DNA of 64,000 nt from Crocinitomicaceae bacterium. Its GTDB lineage: Bacteria; Bacteroidota; Bacteroidia; Flavobacteriales_D; Crocinitomicaceae. The stretch covers positions 1 through 64,000 of the forward strand of contig JABURP010000041.1 in assembly GCA_014762645.1 (NCBI GenBank), written 5' to 3'. The position numbers and the translations under genes were made by a program. Below the pieces are notes generated by a model. That model made no database searches, was not told the origin of the DNA, and saw nothing but the letters and a program-made list of their open reading frames with translations. Below are positions 54,531 through 63,688 of this stretch, piece by piece. Position 1 is the stretch's first letter, and each line of letters opens with the position of its first letter.

Positions 54531-54626
54531 AGTACTATCCTTTCACGAACTAATTACGTTACAAAAATTAGGAGGTTGTACTCGTAATACCGTATTTTTG
54601 GTGTTGCATAAAAAATTAATTTCGAG

Positions 54627-57035
54627 ATGATTAAGAATATTTTACCAGGTTTTTTCCTTTTGTTGGGCTTTAGCGGTTGGGGGCAAAATGTACCCACGGT
54701 GGTCTCTTCAACAGTAGACACGTTATGTTATGGTTCTTATGATGAAGTTTTTCTCACAGTTGTTGTGGAAGACCTTGATGGGGACAGTACTTACATTACT
54801 AACATCATGGAAGTATATGGTTATTTGGACGGTGGTTCAGGATATACAGTTACCAGCCTAAATTATTCACCAGGAGCCACGCAAACTACTTTTGAAATTA
54901 AAGGTTCAACGAGTTGGTCAATTCCAACCGGATTATATATGGAAACCGTGAATTTTGACGTTGTTGGTAATGCAACGAATGATGGTGGTGCAGGATTTGA
55001 AACGATCAATAACATACCTATTTACGGGGATATTCCAGTTACCTTTGACATCTCATCTCTTCAATTCTGCTCAACGGATAATCCGGTTGATATTTCGTCT
55101 TACGCAACACCTGCTGGAGGAATATTTAGTTGGGGAATAGATGAAATTGTTGAAACGAACGGTTCATTCAATATCCAAAGCTACCTTAATGAAGTTAATG
55201 ACGGTGTATCCTATGAATACACTAATGCTGCTGGATGTGTTGGTTTTGGATTTTCTCAGGTGACGATTCTCACTTCTCCCACATTGAATTCAATCGTAAA
55301 CAACTCAACGTGTGGAAATGCAAACGGTGATGCTACAGTCACCATTACCGGGAATAACCCTCCATTTGATGTGTACTGGACCACTGGTTTCTCTGACGCA
55401 GGGGTGAGTTCTACGTCATTTGTAAACAATTTGTCTTCCGGGACTTATTATGCTAACGTGTATGATAATGTAGGTTGTCATGCACAAATTCCTGTTCAGG
55501 TCTCAGATGTAGACTTAACAGTAACTGAAAATATTACTGACCAAACCTGTCCGGGGACGGGTGATGGAGCAATTGACATTACCATTTCAGGTGGTACTCC
55601 AGACTATATTCTTTGGTCCAACGGACAAACTACTGAAGATATCAGTGGACTTCAAGGAGGTGAATATACGGTTACCATTCATACAAGTAATAACTGTCAG
55701 GCATTTAAGACCTATTATGTGTCTAACCCGGCACCATTAGGAATTGACGTTATCAGTATTAATGGTGAAGATTGTGCAACCGGACAAACAAATAGCTTAA
55801 TAGACATTACCACAACGGGTGGTTCGGGATCATACATGTGGGATTGGGATTCAGGAACGGCTACAACAGAAGATTTCACAAACCCGGGAGTTGGTATACA
55901 CACCTGTGTGGTCACGGATCAGACAACAGGATGCTCGTGGTCGTGGACGGCAAATGTCCCCGATTATGGTGCTCCATACGTTTGGGTAGACGAAGTCGTA
56001 CAAACGGATTGTAATCTGAATAATGGAAGTATTGATGCAACGGTCATGCAAAACGTTGCACCTATTGCCAGTATTCAGTGGAACACCGGTCAAACTACAG
56101 AGGATATTACAGGATTGGATGCGGGTCAATATATTATTACCGCCACAGATGTTAACGGTTGTTTTAGACAGGAAAAAGTAACCGTAGGGTATAATTTACC
56201 TTATCAACCATCAATTTGTTTATTGACTGTAGATACCACCTTTACCTATAATCAGGTAATTTGGGAAAAAGATGCTGTACAATCTGTTGAGGGATTTAGG
56301 GTTTACAGAGAAACTCAAACACAGGGAGTATATGAAATGGTAGCAGATCGTCCTTATGCACTTGAGTCTACATTTATTGATAACTCCGCATCACCAATGG
56401 ATCGTTCATGGAGATATTACCTGACAACGTATGATGCTTGCGGAAACGAAAGCTTCCCTTCGTTTGTACATAAAACCATCCATATAGTTGCTACTACACC
56501 TGGTGGCGGAACGTACAATGTATCCTGGGATAAATATGAAGGTATTAACTATAATGATGTTGATCTATTTAGATTTGACAATACCAACGGATGGCAAAAT
56601 GTTGGAACCTATAATACCACCCAGCTAAATACTACGGATACACCACCTGTAACTGCGGGGATAGATTATATTGTGTCATTTAACCTGGCAAGTCCTTGTA
56701 CTTCCAGTAAAGCACAGGATTATAATAATTCAAGATCAAATAATTCATCAGCAACATTTGAAGGCGGTGGATCCACCACTTCAATTATGGATGAAGAAGT
56801 TGGGGAGATTAGTTTTTACCCAAACCCAACCAACGGTATTTTGAATGTATACATTGAAAATCCTGAATTATTTGAATATGTTGAAGTGAGAGATATTAAT
56901 GGCGCATTGGTTTACTCTGCGAATGTGAACAGCTCACAATCTTCTATTGAAATGTCAGATTTTTCAGATGGAATTTATTTTGTGCGATTAATATCAGGCG
57001 AGAAGACAGTCAATCAAAAGATTATTAAACGATAG
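54627..57035 (+). CDS. T9SS type A cargo with SprB-like repeats
   Basis: 802 aa, secreted (MIKNILPGFFLLLGFSGWGQ). Two SprB-type repeats sit at about 220-360 (ITDQTCPGTGDGAIDITISG, ILWSNGQTTEDISGLQGGEY), followed by two more weakly related units (INGEDCATGQTNSLIDITT; ASIQWNTGQTTEDITGLDAG). A fibronectin-type region follows at about 540-680 and the sorting domain at the C-terminus (ISFYPNPTNGILNVYIEN ... DFSDGIYFVRLISG). SprB repeats are known from gliding adhesins; here they would act as surface adhesin modules. A TATTTTTG box precedes (54593-54600). Confidence 0.87.
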   Translation: MIKNILPGFFLLLGFSGWGQNVPTVVSSTVDTLCYGSYDEVFLTVVVEDLDGDSTYITNIMEVYGYLDGGSGYTVTSLNYSPGATQTTFEIKGSTSWSIPTGLYMETVNFDVVGNATNDGGAGFETINNIPIYGDIPVTFDISSLQFCSTDNPVDISSYATPAGGIFSWGIDEIVETNGSFNIQSYLNEVNDGVSYEYTNAAGCVGFGFSQVTILTSPTLNSIVNNSTCGNANGDATVTITGNNPPFDVYWTTGFSDAGVSSTSFVNNLSSGTYYANVYDNVGCHAQIPVQVSDVDLTVTENITDQTCPGTGDGAIDITISGGTPDYILWSNGQTTEDISGLQGGEYTVTIHTSNNCQAFKTYYVSNPAPLGIDVISINGEDCATGQTNSLIDITTTGGSGSYMWDWDSGTATTEDFTNPGVGIHTCVVTDQTTGCSWSWTANVPDYGAPYVWVDEVVQTDCNLNNGSIDATVMQNVAPIASIQWNTGQTTEDITGLDAGQYIITATDVNGCFRQEKVTVGYNLPYQPSICLLTVDTTFTYNQVIWEKDAVQSVEGFRVYRETQTQGVYEMVADRPYALESTFIDNSASPMDRSWRYYLTTYDACGNESFPSFVHKTIHIVATTPGGGTYNVSWDKYEGINYNDVDLFRFDNTNGWQNVGTYNTTQLNTTDTPPVTAGIDYIVSFNLASPCTSSKAQDYNNSRSNNSSATFEGGGSTTSIMDEEVGEISFYPNPTNGILNVYIENPELFEYVEVRDINGALVYSANVNSSQSSIEMSDFSDGIYFVRLISGEKTVNQKIIKR

Positions 57036-57058
57036 AGGGATATTACCTCAATCTAGCC

Positions 57059-57087
57059 AGCCCTGATCATTGGTCAGGGCTTTTTTA
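57059..57087 (+). terminator. Intrinsic terminator of the SprB-repeat gene, overlapping prmC
   Basis: AGCCCTGA-TCATTGG-TCAGGGCT followed by six Ts. The right arm overlaps the stop and last codons of the convergent prmC gene (stop at 57074-57076). On the minus strand no T-run follows, so it serves only the plus strand. Confidence 0.85.
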
Positions 57088-57922
57088 TGGCCCTTACCAT
57101 TCTGTCCTTACCCTGAAGATCCTTCAATATTTCAATATCTTTGAAATTATACTCGGTTAACATTTGGTAAATGTCTTCTCCAAATTTTTCGTGAATTTCA
57201 AAATACACCTTACCTGATGGGTTAAGTATCTGATTACTTATTTCAGCAATTCTTCTGTAAAACTTCAAGGGATTATCATCTGCCACAAATAGTGCTAACT
57301 CAGGTTCATGCTTCAGTACATTTTTGTCCATTTCTGCCTTATCCATTTCTAATACATAAGGGGGATTACTCACAATAACATCATAGCTTTCTTTTGGGAG
57401 ATCATTAAGAATATCCATTTCTATCCATTTGACATCAACCTCAAGTCGACGTGCGTTCAATTGCGCATATTCCAACGCTTGTTTTGAAACATCCAATCCA
57501 CTTACCTTTACTTCTGAGGAATATTTTTTCACGCAAATTGGAATAATGCCGCTTCCGGTACCAATATCGAGTAATTTGCCTGACTTGACCTCATCAATGA
57601 TTATCGCAATAAGTTCTTCTGTCTCCGGACGAGGGCAAAGTACCCCCTCTCCTACTTCAAACTTCAGGTCAAGTACATGTGCCTTTCCTAAAATATATTG
57701 AATGGGAATTTTCTCCTTTAGTTTTTTTATGATAGTTCTGAACCTGAGCAACTCAGACTCAGAGAACCTGCTTTCAGCAGTTAGCAGGTCTGTTTTCTTT
57801 AAATCAAATTCGTCCTGACATGTCCACTCAAAGAAATAATCCACTTCTCTTTCGTCATAGAGATGATCTAACTTCTCATGAAAGTACTTGCGAACACCGC
57901 TAATCGTGTTATTGGGAAACAT
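57074..57922 (-). CDS. prmC: Peptide chain release factor N5-glutamine methyltransferase
   Basis: 282 aa. The SAM motif LLDIGTGSGIIPICVKK and the catalytic NPPYVLEMDKAEM (NPPY) lie in the C-terminal domain. The N-terminal helical bundle has FRTIIKKLKEKIPIQYILGK (family IPxQY). It methylates the GGQ glutamine of RF1/RF2. Length and motifs are complete. It is one base downstream of the OmpA-type gene on the same strand, hence probably co-transcribed. Its 3' end is overlapped by the terminator of the convergent SprB-repeat gene. Confidence 0.94.
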   Translation of the reverse strand: MFPNNTISGVRKYFHEKLDHLYDEREVDYFFEWTCQDEFDLKKTDLLTAESRFSESELLRFRTIIKKLKEKIPIQYILGKAHVLDLKFEVGEGVLCPRPETEELIAIIIDEVKSGKLLDIGTGSGIIPICVKKYSSEVKVSGLDVSKQALEYAQLNARRLEVDVKWIEMDILNDLPKESYDVIVSNPPYVLEMDKAEMDKNVLKHEPELALFVADDNPLKFYRRIAEISNQILNPSGKVYFEIHEKFGEDIYQMLTEYNFKDIEILKDLQGKDRMVRAIKKP

Positions 57923-57923
57923 A

Positions 57924-60008
57924 TTACATGGAGAGAATCAGTACTTCCGTTCTCCTGTTCAGTGACTTGTTGTAATCAGATGTATTGGGAACTTTCGGTT
58001 TGGTTTCTCCAAATCCTTTATACTGCAAACGATCTTTGGATATTCCCTTGGAAATGATATAATCTACCACGCCTTTTGCTCTGTTTTCACTTAGAACTTG
58101 ATTTTCTTTAGCATCTCCTTCGTTATCCGTGTGTCCTTGAATAGAAACTTTAACCGTTGGATTTTCTTTCATGAACTTCACAAATTGATCCAGCATAAAC
58201 ATGGCGTCATCATTAAGTGCGTATGATTTGGTAGCATATAATATGTTGTCCATTTCAAAAGTTTTTCCAACCTCAATTTCTTTAATCTCCATCTCAACCC
58301 CTGAAGTAAAGACATCATCTTCATCCTTAATTTCATCTGCCTTTACTTTTATTAACTTGGAATCAAAAGAAAAGCCTTCTTTCTTCATGGTAATCATTAC
58401 ATCCTGATCCTTTTCTTCATCTACGTTGATGACTGCGGCCCATTTCCCATCATCTCCATTAACTTTGATCTCTTTACTTTCACCTGATTCTTTATAGGAA
58501 ATTTCTACTGTGGCATCTGGTACTGGCTCGCCATAATCGTCTACAAGTTCTCCTTTGACAAATAATACCTTCTTTGGACGTGCTTCGTCGTATAATTCAA
58601 AGTAATATATGTCATAAGAACCGCCACCGCCAGAGGTAAAGTAGCCCAATTTTCCATCAGTTGACACAACAAGACCTACTTCATTCGCTTTGGTATTAAT
58701 TGGATAACCAATATTTTTTGGTTCTACCCAGTTACCATTTTCATCTTTTCGGGTATAAAAAATATCTGAACCACCTGCTCCCATCCTATCAGGGGTACAG
58801 TCAGAGACGAAGTAAAGTGTTTCACTATCCTGATGTAAGAATGGTGCTTTATCATGACCTTCAGAATTAATCGGTCCGGGAACGGGTTGAGCCTGTGACC
58901 ATTTACCGTCTTCATCACGTGTTGAATAATAAATATCGGTGAGGTTTGAACCTTCTCTCCAGGTAGCAAAATAAAGCGTATTTCCGTCTGCTGATAAAGT
59001 TGGTTGCGCTTCCCACCCATCTTTTGTGTTAATGGCGGGCCCAAGATTTTCTAGCTCCGTCCATTTAAAATCGTTTCCACCTTCACCGGTTCGGGTAAAT
59101 CTTGTAACATAGAGGTCACAATTCGCATGTTCCTGATAATCCACCTCTTCACAGGCACAAATGAACATTTCCTTATTATCAAGTGAAAGTGAAACGCCTC
59201 CATAATTATTGAATCTACTGGTATTGAAAGGCGCTCTTAGCATTGCACCAGAGTCAAATTCTCCTTTTGGACCAGGTCTTTGACTCAACGTAAATTTCTC
59301 GATTAAGGTAGGATTAATACCACCTCCCGGTTGCTTTCCTTTTCGTGTGAAAAATATTAGCTCGTTATCTGGCGATATCATGGGTAGGTACTCGTCTTCA
59401 TCTGAAGACACATTTGCTACTTTAACGGGTTCATACGGTACAGGATTATTGAAGAACTTATCAAAAAACTCCATCTCAGGAAGTATTTCTTCGACATCCT
59501 TTTTGTTTTTTGAATAATCTTCGGAATAAGCATTAGGGTCTCTTGAATCAAATTCAAGAAATTTCTTGAAATACATGGCAGCCTGTCCTTTATCACCAAG
59601 TGAGTAATATATGAGTCCTAGCTTATAGTAAGGGTCTGAATGAAATTCAGGACAGTGTTCAATCACATTTTTATATGACTTTGCTGCAGCTTGATATGCA
59701 CCGTAAAGCTGTTTATAATTTGCTGTCCCCTGCTCAAACCTATCTTGAACCGACATTGCATATTCAAAATTAAACGTAGCGAAAGAATAGTGTACATAGG
59801 CATTTTCAGGTGCCATATCTATCGCATCTGTATAACCTTTAATGCGCTCCAGGCGTTCATTTTTTTCATTTTCTGCTGTTTTCTTCAACAGCTTCATCAC
59901 TGGTTTCCCGGGTTCAACACATGATTCATCCTCATCATCCTGGGCGTGAAGATTGAAAGTAAGTGTACACAATGAAAATAAGGTGGTTAAGCGTATTAAT
60001 TTATTCAT
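57924..60008 (-). CDS. TPR-PD40-carboxypeptidase-like-OmpA outer membrane protein
   Basis: 694 aa, same architecture as the protein at 22376. Signal peptide (MNKLIRLTTLFSLCTLTFNLHAQ); TPR region (about 30-165, PYYKLGLIYYSLGDKGQAAM); PD40-type propeller (about 195-480, SPDNELIFFTRKGKQPGGGI, DSETLYFVSDCTPDRMGAGG); carboxypeptidase-like sandwich (VKGELVDDYGEPVPDATVEIS); OmpA at about 590-694 (VSIQGHTDNEGDAKENQVLS, ENRAKGVVDYIISKGISKD). A PorE-like periplasmic role in the type IX system or cell envelope is suggested but not proven. It is followed by prmC one base on. Confidence 0.88.
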   Translation of the reverse strand: MNKLIRLTTLFSLCTLTFNLHAQDDEDESCVEPGKPVMKLLKKTAENEKNERLERIKGYTDAIDMAPENAYVHYSFATFNFEYAMSVQDRFEQGTANYKQLYGAYQAAAKSYKNVIEHCPEFHSDPYYKLGLIYYSLGDKGQAAMYFKKFLEFDSRDPNAYSEDYSKNKKDVEEILPEMEFFDKFFNNPVPYEPVKVANVSSDEDEYLPMISPDNELIFFTRKGKQPGGGINPTLIEKFTLSQRPGPKGEFDSGAMLRAPFNTSRFNNYGGVSLSLDNKEMFICACEEVDYQEHANCDLYVTRFTRTGEGGNDFKWTELENLGPAINTKDGWEAQPTLSADGNTLYFATWREGSNLTDIYYSTRDEDGKWSQAQPVPGPINSEGHDKAPFLHQDSETLYFVSDCTPDRMGAGGSDIFYTRKDENGNWVEPKNIGYPINTKANEVGLVVSTDGKLGYFTSGGGGSYDIYYFELYDEARPKKVLFVKGELVDDYGEPVPDATVEISYKESGESKEIKVNGDDGKWAAVINVDEEKDQDVMITMKKEGFSFDSKLIKVKADEIKDEDDVFTSGVEMEIKEIEVGKTFEMDNILYATKSYALNDDAMFMLDQFVKFMKENPTVKVSIQGHTDNEGDAKENQVLSENRAKGVVDYIISKGISKDRLQYKGFGETKPKVPNTSDYNKSLNRRTEVLILSM

Positions 60009-60125
60009 GTGGTAATATGTTGTGGATTCAAAATAGAAAAATCATTTCAAGCATCCAATCAGGAAATTGCAAAAACTATTCCCAAAATACATTACTTGAA
60101 ATTGTTAAATTGGTTACACATAAAA

Positions 60126-60746
60126 TTAGCGGTTTAATAGATAATATCTTAGGATTAGGTCAAAACTTAAAATTCTATTGGTAAAGTCACCGTCTGAAAA
60201 TATACTGGGCTTGTACAAATCAATAAAGTGAAAACGAGATTGAGCACCAAGTTCAAAAACACCTCCTTCTCGCTCCATCAGTGTACTTATTCCAACGCCA
60301 ATATAGGGTTGAAAAGTATTAGTAACTGCCGTAAGGTTAGCCTTTCCAATGGTGGTCCAACGTTGATTAAGTACATTATAATTAACACCGCCACCAAACA
60401 GCAAATACCAGTTTCCACTGAGCGCGTAATTCAACATAACCGGGAGGTGTAACGACCCATGTCTGTTACTGCTAATGAGATTTTTATTAATTCGTTCGTC
60501 AAATAGCATCAGTTCAAACGTTAGACCCGTTTGCAATGCAATACCATCACTAAACCACCACTTTACAGGAACTCCAACGTTAAATCCATATCCGCCCGTT
60601 GAAGTACGCAAGCCTGTAATCTTATTTCGTTGCATGTTGGCATGCCATGCGGGTGAAGCTTCTAAACCAAGCTGAAACCCCTCTTGAGCATACGCTTTAT
60701 TCATAACAATTAAAAGCAGTAGAATTAATGTTCGTTTCAATTTCAT
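60126..60746 (-). CDS. Small outer-membrane beta-barrel protein (PorT-like)
   Basis: 206 aa from ATG 60746 (MKLKRTLILLLLIVMNKAYAQ); the track adds 32 upstream codons that fall inside the preceding HD gene. The mature part is strand-rich, with aromatic-ending strands (GLEASPAWHANMQRNKITG, FQPYIGVGISTLMEREGG) and ends ILSFDLILRYYLLNR. This is an outer-membrane barrel of the porin/PorT-like class; the specific role is unknown. A TAAATTTG box lies seven bases before the ATG (60753-60760), hinting at a nearly leaderless transcript. It is 22 bases downstream of the HD gene. Confidence 0.8.
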   Translation of the reverse strand: MKLKRTLILLLLIVMNKAYAQEGFQLGLEASPAWHANMQRNKITGLRTSTGGYGFNVGVPVKWWFSDGIALQTGLTFELMLFDERINKNLISSNRHGSLHLPVMLNYALSGNWYLLFGGGVNYNVLNQRWTTIGKANLTAVTNTFQPYIGVGISTLMEREGGVFELGAQSRFHFIDLYKPSIFSDGDFTNRILSFDLILRYYLLNR

Positions 60747-60768
60747 CTTATCCAAATTTACAAAGCCT

Positions 60769-61422
60769 TTAGCTCTTTCCTTCCCATTCGTTATAAAACT
60801 GCTCCAGAAATTTCTCCATATAATCGTGTCGTTCCTGTGCAATTCTTTTCCCAGTTGCTGTGTTCATCAAATCCTTTAACCGTAGTAGTTTCTCATAAAA
60901 GTGATTAACAGTATGTGTTCGTTTGCGTCTGTATTCTTCGGCAGATTTAAATTCTGTTGGCTTCACTTCCGGATCATAGATCATATTACCTGCTTTACCT
61001 CCATAGGCAAAGGTTCTGGCAATACCAATTGCACCTATTGCATCTAATCGGTCAGCATCCTGCACAATGAATCCTTCTATAGATTGCATTTGATTTTCTC
61101 CAACTCCACCTTTAAAAGAACAATTATCCACAATGTGCAAAACCCGTTCAATATCATCTTCAGGGACACCAAGAGGAGTTAACAACTCCCGGACCCGCTT
61201 CTCCGCTTCCTTTTCGTAATCGTCTACGAATTTATGATCAGCTATATCGTGCAATAATGCGCCTAATTCAACAATAAAATGATTAGATTCTTCAGAATCG
61301 GCAATGAGTTTGGCATTTTTCCAAACGCGTTCAATATGATACCAGTCGTGTCCTGTTCCTTCACCATGAAATTTTTCCTTCATGGATTGGACAACCGTTG
61401 CTATGATCTCAGATTTATGCAT
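60769..61422 (-). CDS. HD-domain metal-dependent phosphohydrolase
   Basis: 217 aa from ATG 61422 (MHKSEIIATVVQSMKEK). The track's first six codons lie in the preceding terminator, so the later ATG is preferred. HD signature: HDWYHIERVWKNAKLIADS and the paired GALLHDIADHKF; later Asp in VQDADRLDAIGAIG. Resembles the YedJ-type HD hydrolases that act on nucleotides or phosphate esters, substrate unknown. The outer-membrane barrel follows. Confidence 0.9.
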   Translation of the reverse strand: MHKSEIIATVVQSMKEKFHGEGTGHDWYHIERVWKNAKLIADSEESNHFIVELGALLHDIADHKFVDDYEKEAEKRVRELLTPLGVPEDDIERVLHIVDNCSFKGGVGENQMQSIEGFIVQDADRLDAIGAIGIARTFAYGGKAGNMIYDPEVKPTEFKSAEEYRRKRTHTVNHFYEKLLRLKDLMNTATGKRIAQERHDYMEKFLEQFYNEWEGKS

Positions 61423-61457
61423 AAAAAAATCCCGCCTCACATAAGGGAAGCGGGATT
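61422..61457 (-). terminator. Intrinsic terminator between T9SS gene and HD gene
   Basis: On the minus strand AATCCCGC-TTCCCTTATGTGAG-GCGGGATT followed by TTTTTAT, whose T-run ends at the HD gene's ATG (61422-61420). It should end the upstream T9SS transcript right at the HD start codon. Confidence 0.85.
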
Positions 61458-61476
61458 AAAATTACATGTTATTTTA

Positions 61477-62406
61477 TTACTTCAGGTTAAATTTCTGAGC
61501 GTAATTTCCTTTACTTGTATTCATGCTAAGAATATAATTCCCTGCAGGAATACCAGAAATATCAAATGTGTAGTTGTCCCACTGATCTACGATACTCCAA
61601 GACTCAATAATACGTCCGGAAACATCAAGAAGTTGAACATTTTTAATGATAGCATCAAATGCTATACCGTTGACGTGAAGGTTAGTTCCGTTTTGGTAAA
61701 CACCAAAATCAGCAACATTTTCGTCAAAAATCCCAGTATAAGAAAGGTTATTCACCAAAGCAAGAACACCAAGGTCAATGTTTAACCCCCAACTGGATGC
61801 ATCATTAACAGCAACCAATGAACCATCACTCCAGATTTCATAGGCATTCTCTCCACAAGCATCTACAGTAGAAACTACACCAACTGTATCTGAACCGAGT
61901 TGCCATGCTACCTGACAAAAGAATGTGTCAGTAACGGTAACTGGAGTTGAAAGCATATATGGGTACCATCCCATTGCTCCTGAAGATGTTGTATCAATGG
62001 AAGATACGGTATGTGTACCAGAAGTTGCTCCAAGCACAGTTGTTCCGTTTTTATCCATTAGAGATCCTAAATACTGCGTCAAGTTATCCACATTTTCTAT
62101 GGCTCCGTACCATACTAAAAATCCTTCTACGTCCGCAGACCCATCAAATGGAAATCGTTGAGAAATTCCTATATCGCCATATCCGTTGGCACCATTAACA
62201 TATCCTCCATTGGAAGAAGTATATACTGTAAAACCGTTAGTAATACAAGTCATCCCGTATGCTGGCGGAGCTAAGGTGTCATCAGATCTATCTTGCGGTA
62301 ACTCTAGTCTGTCCCATGATTGTTCCTGACCACTTACTTCACGGTCCTGAGCAAACGAAAAAGTTGTAGCTAACAGAGCAATACCTAAAATGTACATTTT
62401 TTTCAT
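61477..62406 (-). CDS. Secreted protein with short T9SS-type C-terminal domain
   Basis: 309 aa. Signal peptide (MKKMYILGIALLATTFSFAQ), beta-rich secreted body (about 25-225, SQRFPFDGSADVEGFLVWYG), and a C-terminal region (about 240-309, VQLLDVSGRIIESWSIVD ... ISGIPAGNYILSMNTSKG) that reads as a type A sorting domain, though the PNP start motif is replaced (GTNLHVNGIAFDAIIKN). Function of the body is unknown. It has its own terminator. Confidence 0.8.
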   Translation of the reverse strand: MKKMYILGIALLATTFSFAQDREVSGQEQSWDRLELPQDRSDDTLAPPAYGMTCITNGFTVYTSSNGGYVNGANGYGDIGISQRFPFDGSADVEGFLVWYGAIENVDNLTQYLGSLMDKNGTTVLGATSGTHTVSSIDTTSSGAMGWYPYMLSTPVTVTDTFFCQVAWQLGSDTVGVVSTVDACGENAYEIWSDGSLVAVNDASSWGLNIDLGVLALVNNLSYTGIFDENVADFGVYQNGTNLHVNGIAFDAIIKNVQLLDVSGRIIESWSIVDQWDNYTFDISGIPAGNYILSMNTSKGNYAQKFNLK

Positions 62407-62509
62407 AATTAACTTTTTTTTGATTTAGACCAAAGATAAGGATAATGAACAAACTCGTCCACTCGTTAAGTAGATTATTGATGAACGGTGATTTCATTAT
62501 GAATTCAGC

Positions 62510-62517
62510 TATATTTG
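62510..62517 (+). promoter_or_regulatory. TATATTTG promoter element for the GNAT gene
   Basis: Exact TAnnTTTG match, 13 bases before the ATG at 62531. No TTG at normal spacing. Confidence 0.42.
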
Positions 62518-62530
62518 GTGTTCTTCGATT

Positions 62531-62983
62531 ATGGAAGTAACAATCAAACATTATACGGAACTGAGCAAAGATGAATTCCACGACATTATAGCACTTCGTA
62601 TTGCAGTTTTTGTGGTAGAACAGGATTGCCCTTATCAGGATTTAGATGGACTCGACAAGGACGCCTACCATTTGATGGTTATAGAAAATGATGAGATTAT
62701 AGGAACGCTTCGTATCCTTAAGCCCGGAGTTTACTACAACGAATCTGCTGTAGGCAGAGTAGTTAGTCACCCTAATCACAGAAATAAAAAACTGGGGCAC
62801 CTTATGATGGAACACGCAATGAATTTCATTCAGAATGAATTGAATCTAAATTCTGTGAGATTATCAGCACAAACCCATTTAATCAAGTATTACGAAAAAT
62901 ACGGATTTGAATCTACCGGCAAAGAATATCTGGAAGATGGAATTCCGCACACAGAAATGTATTTTGAAAACAGCAATCAGTAG
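62531..62983 (+). CDS. ElaA-like GNAT family N-acetyltransferase
   Basis: 150 aa. ElaA-type opening: LSKDEFHDIIALRIAVFVVE followed by QDCPYQDLDGLDKDAYHL (V-EQ-CPY.D.D..D). The acetyl-CoA pyrophosphate loop is VSHPNHRNKKLGHLMMEHAM. C-terminal region YYEKYGFESTGKEYLEDGI is typical. A small cytosolic acyltransferase on an unknown amine. Confidence 0.92.
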   Translation: MEVTIKHYTELSKDEFHDIIALRIAVFVVEQDCPYQDLDGLDKDAYHLMVIENDEIIGTLRILKPGVYYNESAVGRVVSHPNHRNKKLGHLMMEHAMNFIQNELNLNSVRLSAQTHLIKYYEKYGFESTGKEYLEDGIPHTEMYFENSNQ

Positions 62984-63043
62984 GTAATCAATGCCTTATA
63001 AACATGGCAAAGAATTTGATTTAATCTACTAAACTATTGAACC

Positions 63044-63685
63044 ATGACCATAGAATTTAACGACGTACTCCCTTATCCGCTTGAGGATTATCCTCATGGT
63101 AATGACAGTGTATGGAAAAATAAATTCCATTTAAACTTCCCCAAAAAGGTTGTGCTCAATGCAAGTAGTGGTAAAGGAAAAACAACTTTTGTCAACACTT
63201 TATACGGTATTCGAAAAGATTATAACGGGGCGATAAAATTAGATGGTAAAGATATAAGTGGCTTATCACTTGATGAATGGATTGAATTGAGAAAAAACAA
63301 ACTCAGTGTGGTCTTTCAGGATCTTCAATTGTTCCCTGAATTAACCGTCTGGGAGAATCTAATTTTAAAAAATGACTTAACACAGCATCAATCAGAAGAA
63401 CGAATAAGAGAAATGTTGCACACACTGGGTATCGGAGACAAAGAATATATGCTTTGTAGAAAATTATCATTGGGGCAACAGCAACGCGTAGCAATAATCC
63501 GGGCCTTATTACAACCGTTTGAATTACTGTTAATGGATGAACCTTTTTCTCATTTAGATGAAGGAAATGCAGCAACAGCACTTAAGTTGATCGTTGAGGA
63601 AACAAATAAAAATAATGGTGGATTTATTTTGACTACACTTGGGAGCTATCATGGATACGAATACGAAGAAGAATTAACCCTATAG
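63044..63685 (+). CDS. ABC transporter ATP-binding protein
   Basis: 213-aa nucleotide-binding subunit. The P-loop is NASSGKGKTTFVN, the signature LSLGQQQRVAIIRALLQ, Walker B LLLMDEPFSHLDEG. The start region is unusually long before the P-loop for a LolD/FtsE-type ATPase. The next ORF begins three bases after the stop and is a matching FtsX-like permease, so the pair forms an ABC unit with an unknown substrate (lipoprotein or other envelope component). Confidence 0.9.
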   Translation: MTIEFNDVLPYPLEDYPHGNDSVWKNKFHLNFPKKVVLNASSGKGKTTFVNTLYGIRKDYNGAIKLDGKDISGLSLDEWIELRKNKLSVVFQDLQLFPELTVWENLILKNDLTQHQSEERIREMLHTLGIGDKEYMLCRKLSLGQQQRVAIIRALLQPFELLLMDEPFSHLDEGNAATALKLIVEETNKNNGGFILTTLGSYHGYEYEEELTL

Positions 63686-63688
63686 GCT

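Noticed and set aside
61279-61785. 168-aa plus-strand ORF
   Set aside because: Runs antisense across the HD gene start, the terminator and the T9SS gene end.
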